Part shown: positions 45,163 through 54,200 of the stretch, piece after piece
How positions within the stretch are numbered: the first letter of the stretch is position 1
Layout: every line of letters begins with the position of its first letter
Assembly: GCF_023806625.1 (NCBI RefSeq)
Contig: NZ_JAMTDX010000011.1
Location: 91,838 to 155,837 of the forward strand
Direction: 5' to 3'
Length of the DNA stretch: 64,000 bases
Source: Accumulibacter sp.
Lineage (GTDB): Bacteria > Pseudomonadota > Gammaproteobacteria > Burkholderiales > Rhodocyclaceae
Notes under the pieces: model-generated
What the model was told of the DNA's origin: nothing
What the model saw: only the letters and a program-made list of their open reading frames with translations
The model's database searches: none
Position numbers and translations under genes: made by a program

Positions 45163-46407
45163 TCACTCCGGCAGCGCGATCCGCTCGTCGCTGCTGAACT
45201 GATAGTCGCGGAAGATGTGTTCGGCGCTGAGCAGCTGATAGGTGCCGTCAGGGAGTTTCCGGGAAGTCTCCTTGAGGCGGTAGGCATAGTGGCCGCAGGT
45301 CCAGCAGTCGAAGTTGCGCATCTGCGTGCACAGGCAGGTCTTGTCCCTGACCGAGATCTTTCTGACTCCAGGATTGGCAGCCACCTCGCGGTTGTAGGCG
45401 GTGATGTACGAGCAGTTGCCGCTGCTGTCGAGCAGGTAGCCGTAGGCCTCGCAGTTTGGCCGGATGCCGTCGCCGATCGCCGGACTGCTGCTGAGCATGC
45501 GCATCGGGTAGCCGGTCGGCGAGATCTGGTTGACCTCGATCTGCTCCTCGGTCGCCTCGAAGTAGCGCTGCTTGACGTCCTCGGGCAGACCGCACTCGCG
45601 CGAAACGGTGAACCGCGTCGCCACCTGCACCGCCGCCGCGCCTAGCTCGAGCAGGCGCGCCGCGTCGCCGCCGGTGAAGATCCCGCCCGCCGGGATCAGC
45701 GGGATGTTCAGTCCCTCGGCCTGCAGATGGCGGTGGATCTCGGCGAAGATCGTCGCCAGGTCGTAGTCCTTCCAGTCCATCCCGAAACCGAGGTGCCCGC
45801 CGGCCAGCGGCCCCTCGACGATCACGTAGTCGGGCAGCCGGTTGCAGCGCGCCGTCTTGCGCAGGAACAACTGCAGCGCGCGCAGCGAAGAGACGATGAT
45901 TCCGAGCTTGGCATCGCGGAAGCGCGGGTGATCCTCGATCAGCGCGAACGACCCGAGGTGCAGCCCGGCGGCCAGCGTGATCCCGTCGATTCCCGCGTCG
46001 AGCGCGGCGGCCATGCGCACGCGCAGCGTCTCGCGCGGCGCGTTCATCGTCAGTTTCTCCATGCAGTTGACGAAGATCAGCCCTTCGCCGCGCTTGGCCT
46101 CCATCGTCCGGCCGATGTGCATCTGCGTCGCCTCGGCGAGCTGCCCGAGGTCGAAACGGACGATCGACTTGTCGGGATTGGCAACGTTGAATTTGTACTG
46201 CCTGAGCTTGTCCTTGACGAACTTGGCGTTGAAGCGGCGGTCGGCCACGGTATTGACCATCGCATCGGAGATGTGGCCGATGCCGCCGAGCCTCGCCGCC
46301 TCGAGCGCCAGCTCGGCCGTCGAGATATCGACGCCCATGCCGCCGATGACGATCGGCACCAGCTCCCTGCTACCCAACCGCAGACGAAAATCATCAACCC
46401 GCTTCAT
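45163..46407 (-). CDS. Nitronate-monooxygenase-like FMN protein with cysteine-rich C-terminus
   Basis: A 414-residue TIM-barrel flavoprotein related to nitronate monooxygenase and FabK. It has the N-terminal IVIGGMGVDISTAELA, FMN-site stretches IVEGPLAGGHLGFG and LIPAGGIFTGGDAARLLELGAAAVQVATRF, and a distinct tail from about residue 310. The tail carries six cysteines (CEAYGY, NCSYIT, CLCTQM, DCWTCGHYAY), suggesting a metal or Fe-S site. Nitronate, enoyl-ACP or another enoyl substrate are all possible. It is divergent from the folE-like gene. Confidence 0.8.
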   Translation of the reverse strand: MKRVDDFRLRLGSRELVPIVIGGMGVDISTAELALEAARLGGIGHISDAMVNTVADRRFNAKFVKDKLRQYKFNVANPDKSIVRFDLGQLAEATQMHIGRTMEAKRGEGLIFVNCMEKLTMNAPRETLRVRMAAALDAGIDGITLAAGLHLGSFALIEDHPRFRDAKLGIIVSSLRALQLFLRKTARCNRLPDYVIVEGPLAGGHLGFGMDWKDYDLATIFAEIHRHLQAEGLNIPLIPAGGIFTGGDAARLLELGAAAVQVATRFTVSRECGLPEDVKQRYFEATEEQIEVNQISPTGYPMRMLSSSPAIGDGIRPNCEAYGYLLDSSGNCSYITAYNREVAANPGVRKISVRDKTCLCTQMRNFDCWTCGHYAYRLKETSRKLPDGTYQLLSAEHIFRDYQFSSDERIALPE

Positions 46408-46672
46408 CCGTGTCCTTCCCCGGCTGACGATCGTCGGCCCGATCTTCTGGCCGGGACATCAGCGCCGTTCAAGCCTGACATTATCACCGATCGCGCACCG
46501 CGATGGCTGGCCGCTTCGCGCTAAATCAGCGCTGGCCGGCGAAGCGCCGTCGTTGTCCGGAGACCGGCCGGACGAAGCGCGCGGCCGATGACGTGGACCC
46601 GCGGAATCCGCCCGGGTTTCATCGACCGCGGCGTATCATGGAAGCCCTTCGATCTGCCTCCGCGTGCCCGCC

Positions 46673-47317
46673 ATGTCCGCCCACCCTGCCCCCGAGATTC
46701 CCGGCCGTCGTACCGTCGGCATCGGCATTCCCCGCCAGCGACCGTTCGACGCGCCGGCCTTCGAACGCGCGATCGGTGATCTTCTCGCCGCCTGTGGCAT
46801 CGCTCCCGAAGCCGCGCACATGGGGCGGACGCCGCAACGCGTCCGCGAACTCTGGCAGCGCCGCCTGCTCGGCGGCTACGACCTCGACCCGGCGACCGCG
46901 CTCGGCGACGGCTTCGCCGACCCACGCAGCGACCTGGTCATCGTTCGCGGCATCGCCGTCCACGGGGTCTGCCCGCACCACCTGGTTCCGTTCCGTGGCG
47001 TCGCCCACGTCGCCTATCTGCCCGGCGGGCGGCTGCACGGCTTCGGGCGAATCGCCCGGATGGTCGACGCGCTCGGCCACCGCTTCACCTATCAGGAGTG
47101 GATGACCCGCGACATCGCTGAAGCGTTGATCGAGCACGGCAAGGCGCGCGGGGCGGCCTGCGTCGTCGAGGCCGAACAGCTCTGCCTCCTGCTCGGCGAA
47201 GACCGGCGTGGCGACGAACGCGTGATCACCGAGTCGTTCGCCGGCGACTTCGCGACTTCCGACGCGCTGCGCAGCGAATTCCTGCGCGCGATCGCCGGCT
47301 TCCGGCGCGGCGACTGA
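46673..47317 (+). CDS. Divergent GTP cyclohydrolase I family protein (FolE-like)
   Basis: A 214-residue T-fold protein of the GTP cyclohydrolase I family, whose typical members open the guanine ring of GTP for folate synthesis. The zinc-site motif is C100-P-H102-H103 (usually CEHH). The second zinc cysteine C171 is present, but the catalytic histidine two before it is Gln169 and the arginine four after it is a glycine (compare E. coli VHYCVKARG). The ending SEFLRAIAGF is typical. Activity on GTP is therefore doubtful. ATG 46673 is preferred over GTG 46664. Element copy D abuts the stop. Confidence 0.8.
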   Translation: MSAHPAPEIPGRRTVGIGIPRQRPFDAPAFERAIGDLLAACGIAPEAAHMGRTPQRVRELWQRRLLGGYDLDPATALGDGFADPRSDLVIVRGIAVHGVCPHHLVPFRGVAHVAYLPGGRLHGFGRIARMVDALGHRFTYQEWMTRDIAEALIEHGKARGAACVVEAEQLCLLLGEDRRGDERVITESFAGDFATSDALRSEFLRAIAGFRRGD

Positions 47318-47530
47318 GAGGTTGTGAAGAGATCGTCGCGAGCAGGCCGAGATGCCCGGCGCGAGCGAGAGAGCGACGAGACCTATCAGATGGACAGGCG
47401 AGAGCGAAGGCGGGGTTTCGCGCGGCATGCCGCGCGCTGCCGTAGCCGGCCGGCTGTGCAAAGCCGGCCGCTGGGTGAGCGGGCGAGCAAGACCGCAGAT
47501 CGGTCGTGCAGCAGATTCATTCACAACCTC
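47318..47530 (+). repeat. Intergenic terminal-inverted-repeat element, copy D (long form)
   Basis: A 213-bp element with perfect 11-bp inverted ends GAGGTTGTGAA and TTCACAACCTC, starting at the base after the folE-like stop. It carries the same extra internal block as copy B (GAAGGCGGGG ... GTGCAAAGCCGGCCGCTGGG), inserted in a framework otherwise shared with short copies A and C. It is the best-preserved copy in the window. Confidence 0.9.
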
Positions 47531-47701
47531 TGAGCAGCTGTGCATCGACCGGCGGCAACGCCGAGACGCCGCTCGCCAGAAGATGGCCGGCAAAGACGAC
47601 GACCCGCAGCGCGGCCAGCGCGGGGGGGTCGAAGAAGGTGCTCATCCGCGGCGAGCGGGTCGCAGGTGGCAACGGAATCCGTCGGTCGGAATCCTCCGGG
47701 C
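47531..47701. other. Gap between element copy D and the isomerase gene
   Basis: 171 bp with no assigned gene. A minus-strand frame (47705 down to 47517) encodes a short, somewhat hydrophobic stretch (LRVVVFAGHLLASGVSAL) and ends inside the element. It could be a gene fragment cut by the element, but it has no recognisable family or Shine-Dalgarno. Confidence 0.35.
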
Positions 47702-48532
47702 TCAATCCCCGAATCGCGGCGGCCGCTTCTCGCGCAGCGCGCTGATCGCCTCGTCCAGGTCGGCCGAGAGGAGCATCGCCGCGTTCCAGGTGGCGACGTA
47801 GTTGAGCCCGTCGGCGACCGGGTGGTCACGCGAGTAGTTGAGCATCTCCTTGGTCCCGCGGACGGCCAGCGGCGACTTGCCAGCGATCGTCCGGGCGATC
47901 TCGCGGACGCCGGCAAGAAGCAGTTCCTCGCTGGCGAAGACGCGGTTCACCAATCCGATCCGGCGCGCCTCTTCGCCGTCGACGCTACGCCCCGTGAACG
48001 CCAGTTCGCGGGCGATCCCCTCGGGAACGAGTCGCGGCAGGCGCTGCAGCGTGCCGACGTCGGCGGTCATCCCGACGTCGATCTCGCGCACCGAGAACTG
48101 CGCGCTGGCCGCCGCGTAGCGCATGTCGCAGCAGGTGACCAGATCGATCGCCCCACCGATGCACGCGCCGTGGATCGCCGCGAGCACCGGCTTGCGGCAC
48201 CGTTCGATGCCCGACAGGCAGTCCTGCAGGTCGAGGATCAGCCGGCGCAGCGCCTCTCGGCTGCGCGCCGCGTCGGCGTGCGCGACCAGCCGGCCGACGC
48301 CGGCGAGCATCGCCAAATCGATCCCGGCGCAGAAGTTTCGGCCCGAACCGGCGAGGATCACCACGCGCACCGCCGGCGCCTCGTCGGCCCACGCGAAAGC
48401 CTCGCGCAGTTCCTGCCACATCGCCTCGTCGATCGCGTTCGAGCGTTCGGGTCGATCGAGGCGCAGTTCGGCAATTCCCGGCTCGCCGAGTTCGAGGCGC
48501 AGAGTCGTCAGATGCGGGATGGCGGTAGTCAC
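47702..48532 (-). CDS. Enoyl-CoA hydratase/isomerase family, delta(3,5)-delta(2,4)-dienoyl-CoA isomerase type
   Basis: A 276-residue crotonase-fold enzyme for beta-oxidation of unsaturated fatty acids with double bonds at odd positions. The oxyanion-hole segments are FCAGIDLAML near residue 68 and HGACIGGAIDLVTCCD near 121. The three acids that define the ECH1 type are in place with correct spacing: D130, E150 (in VREIDVG) and D158 (in TADVGTLQRLP). This fits dienoyl-CoA isomerase better than a plain hydratase, which needs two glutamates. It is divergent from rluA. Confidence 0.88.
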   Translation of the reverse strand: MTTAIPHLTTLRLELGEPGIAELRLDRPERSNAIDEAMWQELREAFAWADEAPAVRVVILAGSGRNFCAGIDLAMLAGVGRLVAHADAARSREALRRLILDLQDCLSGIERCRKPVLAAIHGACIGGAIDLVTCCDMRYAAASAQFSVREIDVGMTADVGTLQRLPRLVPEGIARELAFTGRSVDGEEARRIGLVNRVFASEELLLAGVREIARTIAGKSPLAVRGTKEMLNYSRDHPVADGLNYVATWNAAMLLSADLDEAISALREKRPPRFGD

Positions 48533-48710
48533 GGCTTTTCTCCTCGAGCGGACAGTCTCCCGGCTGTGCGCTCCAGGCGGGCGCGGTCTTCCGGATCATC
48601 CGCTGAGTGTACCCGATCCGCCGCCCACTTCGCGCGGCGAGCACGGCAGCCGCTGCGTAGACCGGCGCTTCGCGCGACAATGCCGCATTGCCGACCCCCG
48701 CCAGCCGACC

Positions 48711-49391
48711 GTGCCGACGACGCTGCGCTCAGCCGTGCCCGAACTGCCCTACCGGCCGCCGCCCGACCACGGGCTGCGCGTCGTCCATCGCGACGCGGCG
48801 CTACTCGTCGTTGACAAGCCGGCCGGCCTGCTCGCCGTCCCCGGCCGCGGCGAAGCGCGGCACGACTGCCTGGCGAGCCGGGTCCGGACCGACTACCCCG
48901 AAGCACGCGTCGTCCATCGCCTCGACATGGCCACCTCGGGGCTGCTCGTCTTCGCCCGCGACGGCGAAAGCCAGCGCCGCCTCGGCCAGGCTTTCGCCGA
49001 AAGACGCGTGCACAAGGGCTACGTGGCGATCGTCGCCGGGCGGATTCCCGCCGCCGGGCTGATCGAGCTACCGCTCGCCGCCGACTGGCCGAACCGGCCG
49101 CGGCAGAAGGTCGACCTCGCCGGCCGGCCGGCGCTGACCCGCTACGCGGCCCTCGACCACGACCCGGCGACCGATCGCACGCGCGTCGTGCTCTTCCCCG
49201 AGACCGGGCGGACGCACCAACTGCGCGTCCATCTCGCGGCGATCGGCCACCCGATCCTCGGTGACGCGCTCTATGGTGCGGACGAGATCGTGAGCGGCAA
49301 CGGGCGCTTGCTGCTCCACGCCGAGTGGCTCAGCTTCGTCCATCCGTACAGCGGGGAGACGATCGCCCTCGACTCGCCGCCGCCCTTCTGA
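48711..49391 (+). CDS. rluA: 23S rRNA pseudouridine-746 / tRNA pseudouridine-32 synthase RluA
   Basis: Isomerises uridine at 23S rRNA position 746 and tRNA position 32. The 226 residues closely follow E. coli RluA (219 residues): VVDKPAGLLAVPGRG, the catalytic Asp in VHRLDMATSGLLV near residue 70, PLAADWPNRPRQKVD near 125, and TGRTHQLRVHLAAIGHPILGD near 170. No S4 domain is present, as expected for RluA. The start is a GTG; 48711 is chosen, with 48735 as an alternative. Confidence 0.92.
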   Translation: MPTTLRSAVPELPYRPPPDHGLRVVHRDAALLVVDKPAGLLAVPGRGEARHDCLASRVRTDYPEARVVHRLDMATSGLLVFARDGESQRRLGQAFAERRVHKGYVAIVAGRIPAAGLIELPLAADWPNRPRQKVDLAGRPALTRYAALDHDPATDRTRVVLFPETGRTHQLRVHLAAIGHPILGDALYGADEIVSGNGRLLLHAEWLSFVHPYSGETIALDSPPPF

Positions 49392-50057
49392 TTGCCGCCC
49401 GCTCTTCCCGGTGAGCTGCAAGGGTGATGGGCGGTGGTCGGCAGGTGTCGTGCTCACCGCGACCAGGAGAACCGGGTCAGGGTCCGCGGCAACCACGGTC
49501 CGCTGCCCATCGGCGGCCCGGTGGCCTTCGATCGCCTTGAGCGCAGCATGCTCTGGCTGATGATGAGCGCCGCGCGGATGGTCTGCGTCGTCGCGCCACA
49601 GACGACCCGACCCGGCACCCGCTGTGGATCTCGCCCGCCGCCGCCTGCTGGAGCACGTGCTTCGCGATCTGCGGCTTGGCGCCACATCCCCTTCGCTGCC
49701 GTACCGCGCGTCGACGGGTACGAGCGCCGACGCGGCGGCGAGGCCGAGCAGCTGGATTCCCGCCAGCCGAGGCATCGCCGCCCGGACCGCGTAACGCGAG
49801 AGCAGCATGTACGGCGGTGCACGCAGCGCCGACGGACTCGCCACCCAGACTCCTGTGAGCAGCAGGAAGAGCGGCGGCGTCTCGGCGACCGGCCGGCAAT
49901 CGCGCGCCGGCGCCGCCGCCCCGCGAATGGGCTGGTCGTTGGCCGTCGACTCGATCGATCGGCGACCGTCCGGTTGCATTGCCGGCCAATCGCCGTAGAA
50001 TCCGGCCCTTCTGCGCCTGCTGCAATGCCGCACGACGCGCCTAAGCAAGGAAGTTCG
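49392..50057. other. 666-bp region before the efflux operon, no intact gene
   Basis: No frame gives a recognisable protein. The minus strand around 49740-49870 encodes a membrane-like stretch (PPLFLLLTGVWVASP, LAGIQLLGLAAASAL) without a start signal, and the frame then turns arginine-rich. This may be a decayed gene, perhaps an efflux regulator, but no TetR or MarR motif is visible. The acrA-type promoter lies at the right end (49974-50001). Confidence 0.45.
49974..50001 (+). promoter_or_regulatory. Putative promoter of the RND efflux operon
   Basis: TTGCAT (49974-49979), a 16-bp spacer and TAGAAT (49996-50001) lie 56 bp before the adaptor-gene ATG. Matches to the consensus are 4/6 and 5/6. 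Confidence 0.5.
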
Positions 50058-51245
50058 ATGCCTGCCGCTTTCCCCGCCGTCTCCGTCCGCTCGCGTCTGT
50101 TGCTCACCACGGCGTTGTTCGCCGTCGCCGCCTGCGGCCCGCAGCAGCCGCCCGGCGGGATGGCCGGGTTTCCGGCTCCGGAGGTGACCGTACAGACCGT
50201 CGAGCCCGCGGCCTATCCGGTGAGCTTCGAGTACGTCGGACAGACGGCCGGATCGAAGGACGCCGAGGTCCGCGCGCGGGTCACCGGAATCGTCGAGAAG
50301 CGACTCTACCAGGAGGGTGCTCCGGTGCGCGCAGGGCAGCCGCTGTTCCTGATCGACGCGAAGCCCTTCGAGACGCAGGTCGCCGCTGCCGAAGCCGACG
50401 TCGCCCGCGCACGCGCGCAGAAGACCCAGGCCGACCGCGAGTCGGCGCGCCTCAAGCCGCTCGCCGAGAGCAGGGCGATCGGCCAGAAGGAAGCCGACGA
50501 CGCGGCGTCCGCCGCCGAACTCGCCGCTGCCGCGGTCAAGGCGGCGCAGGCAAGGCTCGCCGAGGCGCGGCTGAACCTTTCCTACACGCGCGTCGTCTCG
50601 CCGATCGACGGCCTGTCGAGCCGTGCGCAGCAGTCGGAAGGCAGCCTGGTCAACGCCAACACGACGCTGCTCACCACCGTCTCGCAGGTCGACCCGATCT
50701 GGGTGCTGTTCAGTGTCTCGGACAACGAGCAGCTCACGCTCAACCGGGCGATGGCCGAAGGCCGGCTGAGCCTGCCGCGCAACAACGCCTTCGAGGTGGC
50801 CATCCGCTTGTCCGACGGGTCGACCTTTCCGCGCAGCGGGCGGATCAACTTCGCCGATTCGCGGGTCAATCCGCAGACCGGGACCTTCGAGATGCGCGCC
50901 GAGATCGCCAACGCCGACCTCGCGCTGAGGCCTGGCCAATTCGTCCGCGTCGTGCTCGCCGGAGCCGAACGCCGCGCTGCGCTGGCCGTGCCGCAGGTCG
51001 CCGTGCTCGAAGGCCCGCAGGGCAAGTTCGTCTATGTCGTCGGCAAGGACGGCGAAGGCCGGGAGATCGCCGAGGCACGACCGGTCGTCGTCGGCGACTG
51101 GTCGCAGAGCGGCGGGGTCAATGTCTGGCTGATCGAGTCCGGGCTCAAGGCCGGGGACCGGGTGATCGTCGACGGACTGGCGCGAATCATGATGCCGAAC
51201 ACGCCGGTTCGCGTCAGCGCACCGGCGGCCGCGGCGAAGCCCTGA
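50058..51245 (+). CDS. acrA: RND efflux periplasmic adaptor (AcrA/MexA family)
   Basis: Membrane-fusion protein linking the inner-membrane pump to the outer-membrane channel. The 395 residues start with a lipoprotein signal ending AVAAC (Cys near residue 24). Then come the first beta-barrel/lipoyl half (YVGQTAGSKDAEVRARVTGIVEKRLYQEG), a helical hairpin of Ala/Glu/Lys heptads (about 105-165), and the second lipoyl half (LSYTRVVSPIDGLSSRA). AAGGAAG precedes the ATG. It is first of three genes in the operon, 14 bp before the pump gene. Confidence 0.95.
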   Translation: MPAAFPAVSVRSRLLLTTALFAVAACGPQQPPGGMAGFPAPEVTVQTVEPAAYPVSFEYVGQTAGSKDAEVRARVTGIVEKRLYQEGAPVRAGQPLFLIDAKPFETQVAAAEADVARARAQKTQADRESARLKPLAESRAIGQKEADDAASAAELAAAAVKAAQARLAEARLNLSYTRVVSPIDGLSSRAQQSEGSLVNANTTLLTTVSQVDPIWVLFSVSDNEQLTLNRAMAEGRLSLPRNNAFEVAIRLSDGSTFPRSGRINFADSRVNPQTGTFEMRAEIANADLALRPGQFVRVVLAGAERRAALAVPQVAVLEGPQGKFVYVVGKDGEGREIAEARPVVVGDWSQSGGVNVWLIESGLKAGDRVIVDGLARIMMPNTPVRVSAPAAAAKP

Positions 51246-51259
51246 GCGGGAGACGGCCG

Positions 51260-54200
51260 ATGTTCTCGCGCTTCTTCATCGACCGCCCAATCTTCGCGGT
51301 GGTCATCTCGGTCGTGCTCGTCGTCGCCGGTCTCGCGGCGATGCGTGCGCTGCCGGTCGCGCAGTACCCCGAGATCGCGCCGCCGGTGGTCACCGTCCAG
51401 GCGACTTACCCCGGCGCGTCGGCCGAGGTGCTCGAATCGACGGTCGCCGCGCCGCTCGAGAACGCGATCAACGGCCTGCCCGGGATGATCTACATGTCGT
51501 CGAACTCGTCGTCGAACGGGCTGACGCAGATCCAGGTGACCTTCGAGATCGGCACGAGCATCGACATCGCCGCGGTCAATGTCAGCAACCGCGTCAAACA
51601 GGTCGAATCGCGACTGCCGCTCGAGGTACGCCGGCAAGGCGTGACCGTCGAACCCGGGTCGTCGTCGTTCCTCCAGGTGCTCGCCTTCTACTCGCCCGAC
51701 GGCCGCTACGACGATCTGTTCACCTCGAACTACGTGACGCTGAACGTCCTCGACCGGCTCAAGCGCCTGCCCGGAACGACCAGCGTCCAGATCTTCGGCG
51801 CCAAGGACTACGCGATGCGCATCTGGCTCAAGCCCGACCGTCTCGCGCAACTCAGGCTGACCCCGGGCGACGTCGTACGCGCGATCAACGAGCAGAACGC
51901 ACAGTTCGCCGCCGGCAAGGTCGGCCAGGCGCCGATCGAACAGGGTCAGGACCTGGTCTATACGATCACCTCGCGCGGCCGGCTCGCCGACCCGGCGCAG
52001 TTTCGCGAGATCATCGTCCGAGCGAGTCCCGACGGGTCGATGGTCCGTCTCGCCGACGTCGCGCGAGTCGAACTCGGCTCGCGCGACTACGAGTTCAACG
52101 GGCGTTACAACGGCCACCCGGCGACCCTCGTCGGCATCTTCCTGTCGCCGGGGGCCAACGCGCTCGAGGTCGCGCGCAGCGTACTCACGACCGTCGACGA
52201 ACTGCAGAAGAGCTTCCCCGAGGGGCTGACCTACTCGGTGCCCTACGACACGACGCGCTTCGTCCGCGTGTCGATCCGCGAAGTGCTCAAGACACTCGGC
52301 GAGGCGATGCTGCTCGTCTTCCTCGTCGTCTACCTGTTCCTGCAGAACTGGCGCGCGGCGGTGATCCCCTTCGCCGCGGTTCCGGTGTCGCTGATCGGCA
52401 CCTTCGCCGGGATCCACCTGCTCGGCTATTCGATCAACACGCTGACGCTGTTCGGCATGGTCCTGGCGATCGGCATCGTCGTCGACGACGCGATCGTCGT
52501 CCTCGAAAACGTCGAGCGGATCATGCGCGAGGAAGGGCTGCCGCCGCGCGACGCCGCGGTCCAGGCGATGGCCGAGGTGACCGGGCCGATCGTCGCGATC
52601 GTCCTGACGCTGACCGCGGTCTTCGTGCCGATCGCCTTCCTCGGCGGGCTGACCGGCGAACTCTACCGCCAGTTCGCGGTGACCATCTCGATTTCGGTCG
52701 TCCTCTCGGGGATCGTCGCGCTGACCCTTTCGCCGGCGCTCTGCGTGGTCATGCTCCGGCACGGTCACCGGCCGCCGGGGCGCTTCTTCGTCTGGTTCAA
52801 CGGCTGGTTCGCGCGCCTGACCGGCCGCTACATCGACGGCGTCGTGTGGATGATCCGCCGCGCGGTGCTGGTCCTGACGCTGTTCTGCGGCATGGTCGTG
52901 GTCACCGGCCTGCTCTGGCGCGCGACTCCGGGAAGCCTGGTGCCCGACGAGGATCAGGGCTTCTACATCGGCGCGGTGATCCTGCCCGACGGTGCGACGC
53001 TCGAACGGACCACCCGCGTCGTCGAACAGGTCGAGGCGGCGGTGCGCAGCAATCCGGCCAACCAGGACGTCGTCTCGTTCGCCGGCTTCGACTTCGTCGG
53101 TGGCGGCTTCCGCAACAATGCGGCGACGATGTTCGTCACCCAGAAGCCCTGGGACGAGCGCGCGGTCACCGCGCAGCAGCTGGTTGGCGAGTTGTTCATG
53201 AAGACCGCCGGGATCCGCGAGGCACTCGTCCTGGCCTTCAATCCGCCGGCGATCTTCGGCCTCGGCACCGCCGGCGGCTACGAACTGTTCATCCAGAACC
53301 GCGGCGACGGCGGACCCCGCCGCCTGCAGGAAGTGCTGCAGGGCTTCCTCGCCCGGGCGAACAGCGACCCGCAGCTCGGCGGCGCGCAGACGCTCTGGCG
53401 CGCGACGGTGCCCCAACTGTTCGTCGAGGTCGACCGCGAACAGGCGAAGAAGGCCGGAGTGGCCATCGACGAGGTCTTCGCCGCGCTGTCGGCGACGCTC
53501 GGCACCTACTACGTCAATGACTTCAACAGGTATGGGCGCACCTGGCAGGTGCTGATGTCGGCCGAGGCCGGCTACCGCAGGCGCCCCGACGACATCCAGG
53601 GGGTCTACGTGCGCTCCGCGAACGGCGAGATGCTGCCGCTGGCCTCGCTGGTCCGCGTTCGCCATTCGTCGGGCCCCGATTCGCTCGACCGCTTCAACAA
53701 CCTGCCGGCGGTCAAGATCATCGGCCAGACGGCGCCGGGGATCAGCTCGGGACAGGGCATCGCGCGCGTCGAGCAGATCGCCCGCGAAGTGCTGCCGCCC
53801 GACTTCAGCTTCGACTGGGGCGGCTCGTCGTACCAGGAGAAGAAGTCGAGCGGCGCGTCGACCTTCGCCCTCGCGCTCGCCGTGGTGATGGTCTTCCTGA
53901 TCCTCGCCGCGCTCTACGAGAAGCTGACGCTGCCGTTCTCGGTGCTCCTCGCGCTGCCGTTCGGGACCTTCGGCGCGCTCGTCGCGATCTGGGCGAAGAA
54001 CCTCGTCGGCCCGTTCTTCGGCGCGGCGCCACTGACCAACGACGTGTACTTCCAGATCGGCCTGGTCACGCTGCTCGGGCTGGCGGCGAAGAACGCGATC
54101 CTGATCGTCGAGTACGCGGTGCTCAAGCACGGCGAAGGGTTGTCCGCTTCGGCGTCGGCGATCGAGGCAGCCCGGCTGCGCTTCAGGCCGATCCTGATGA

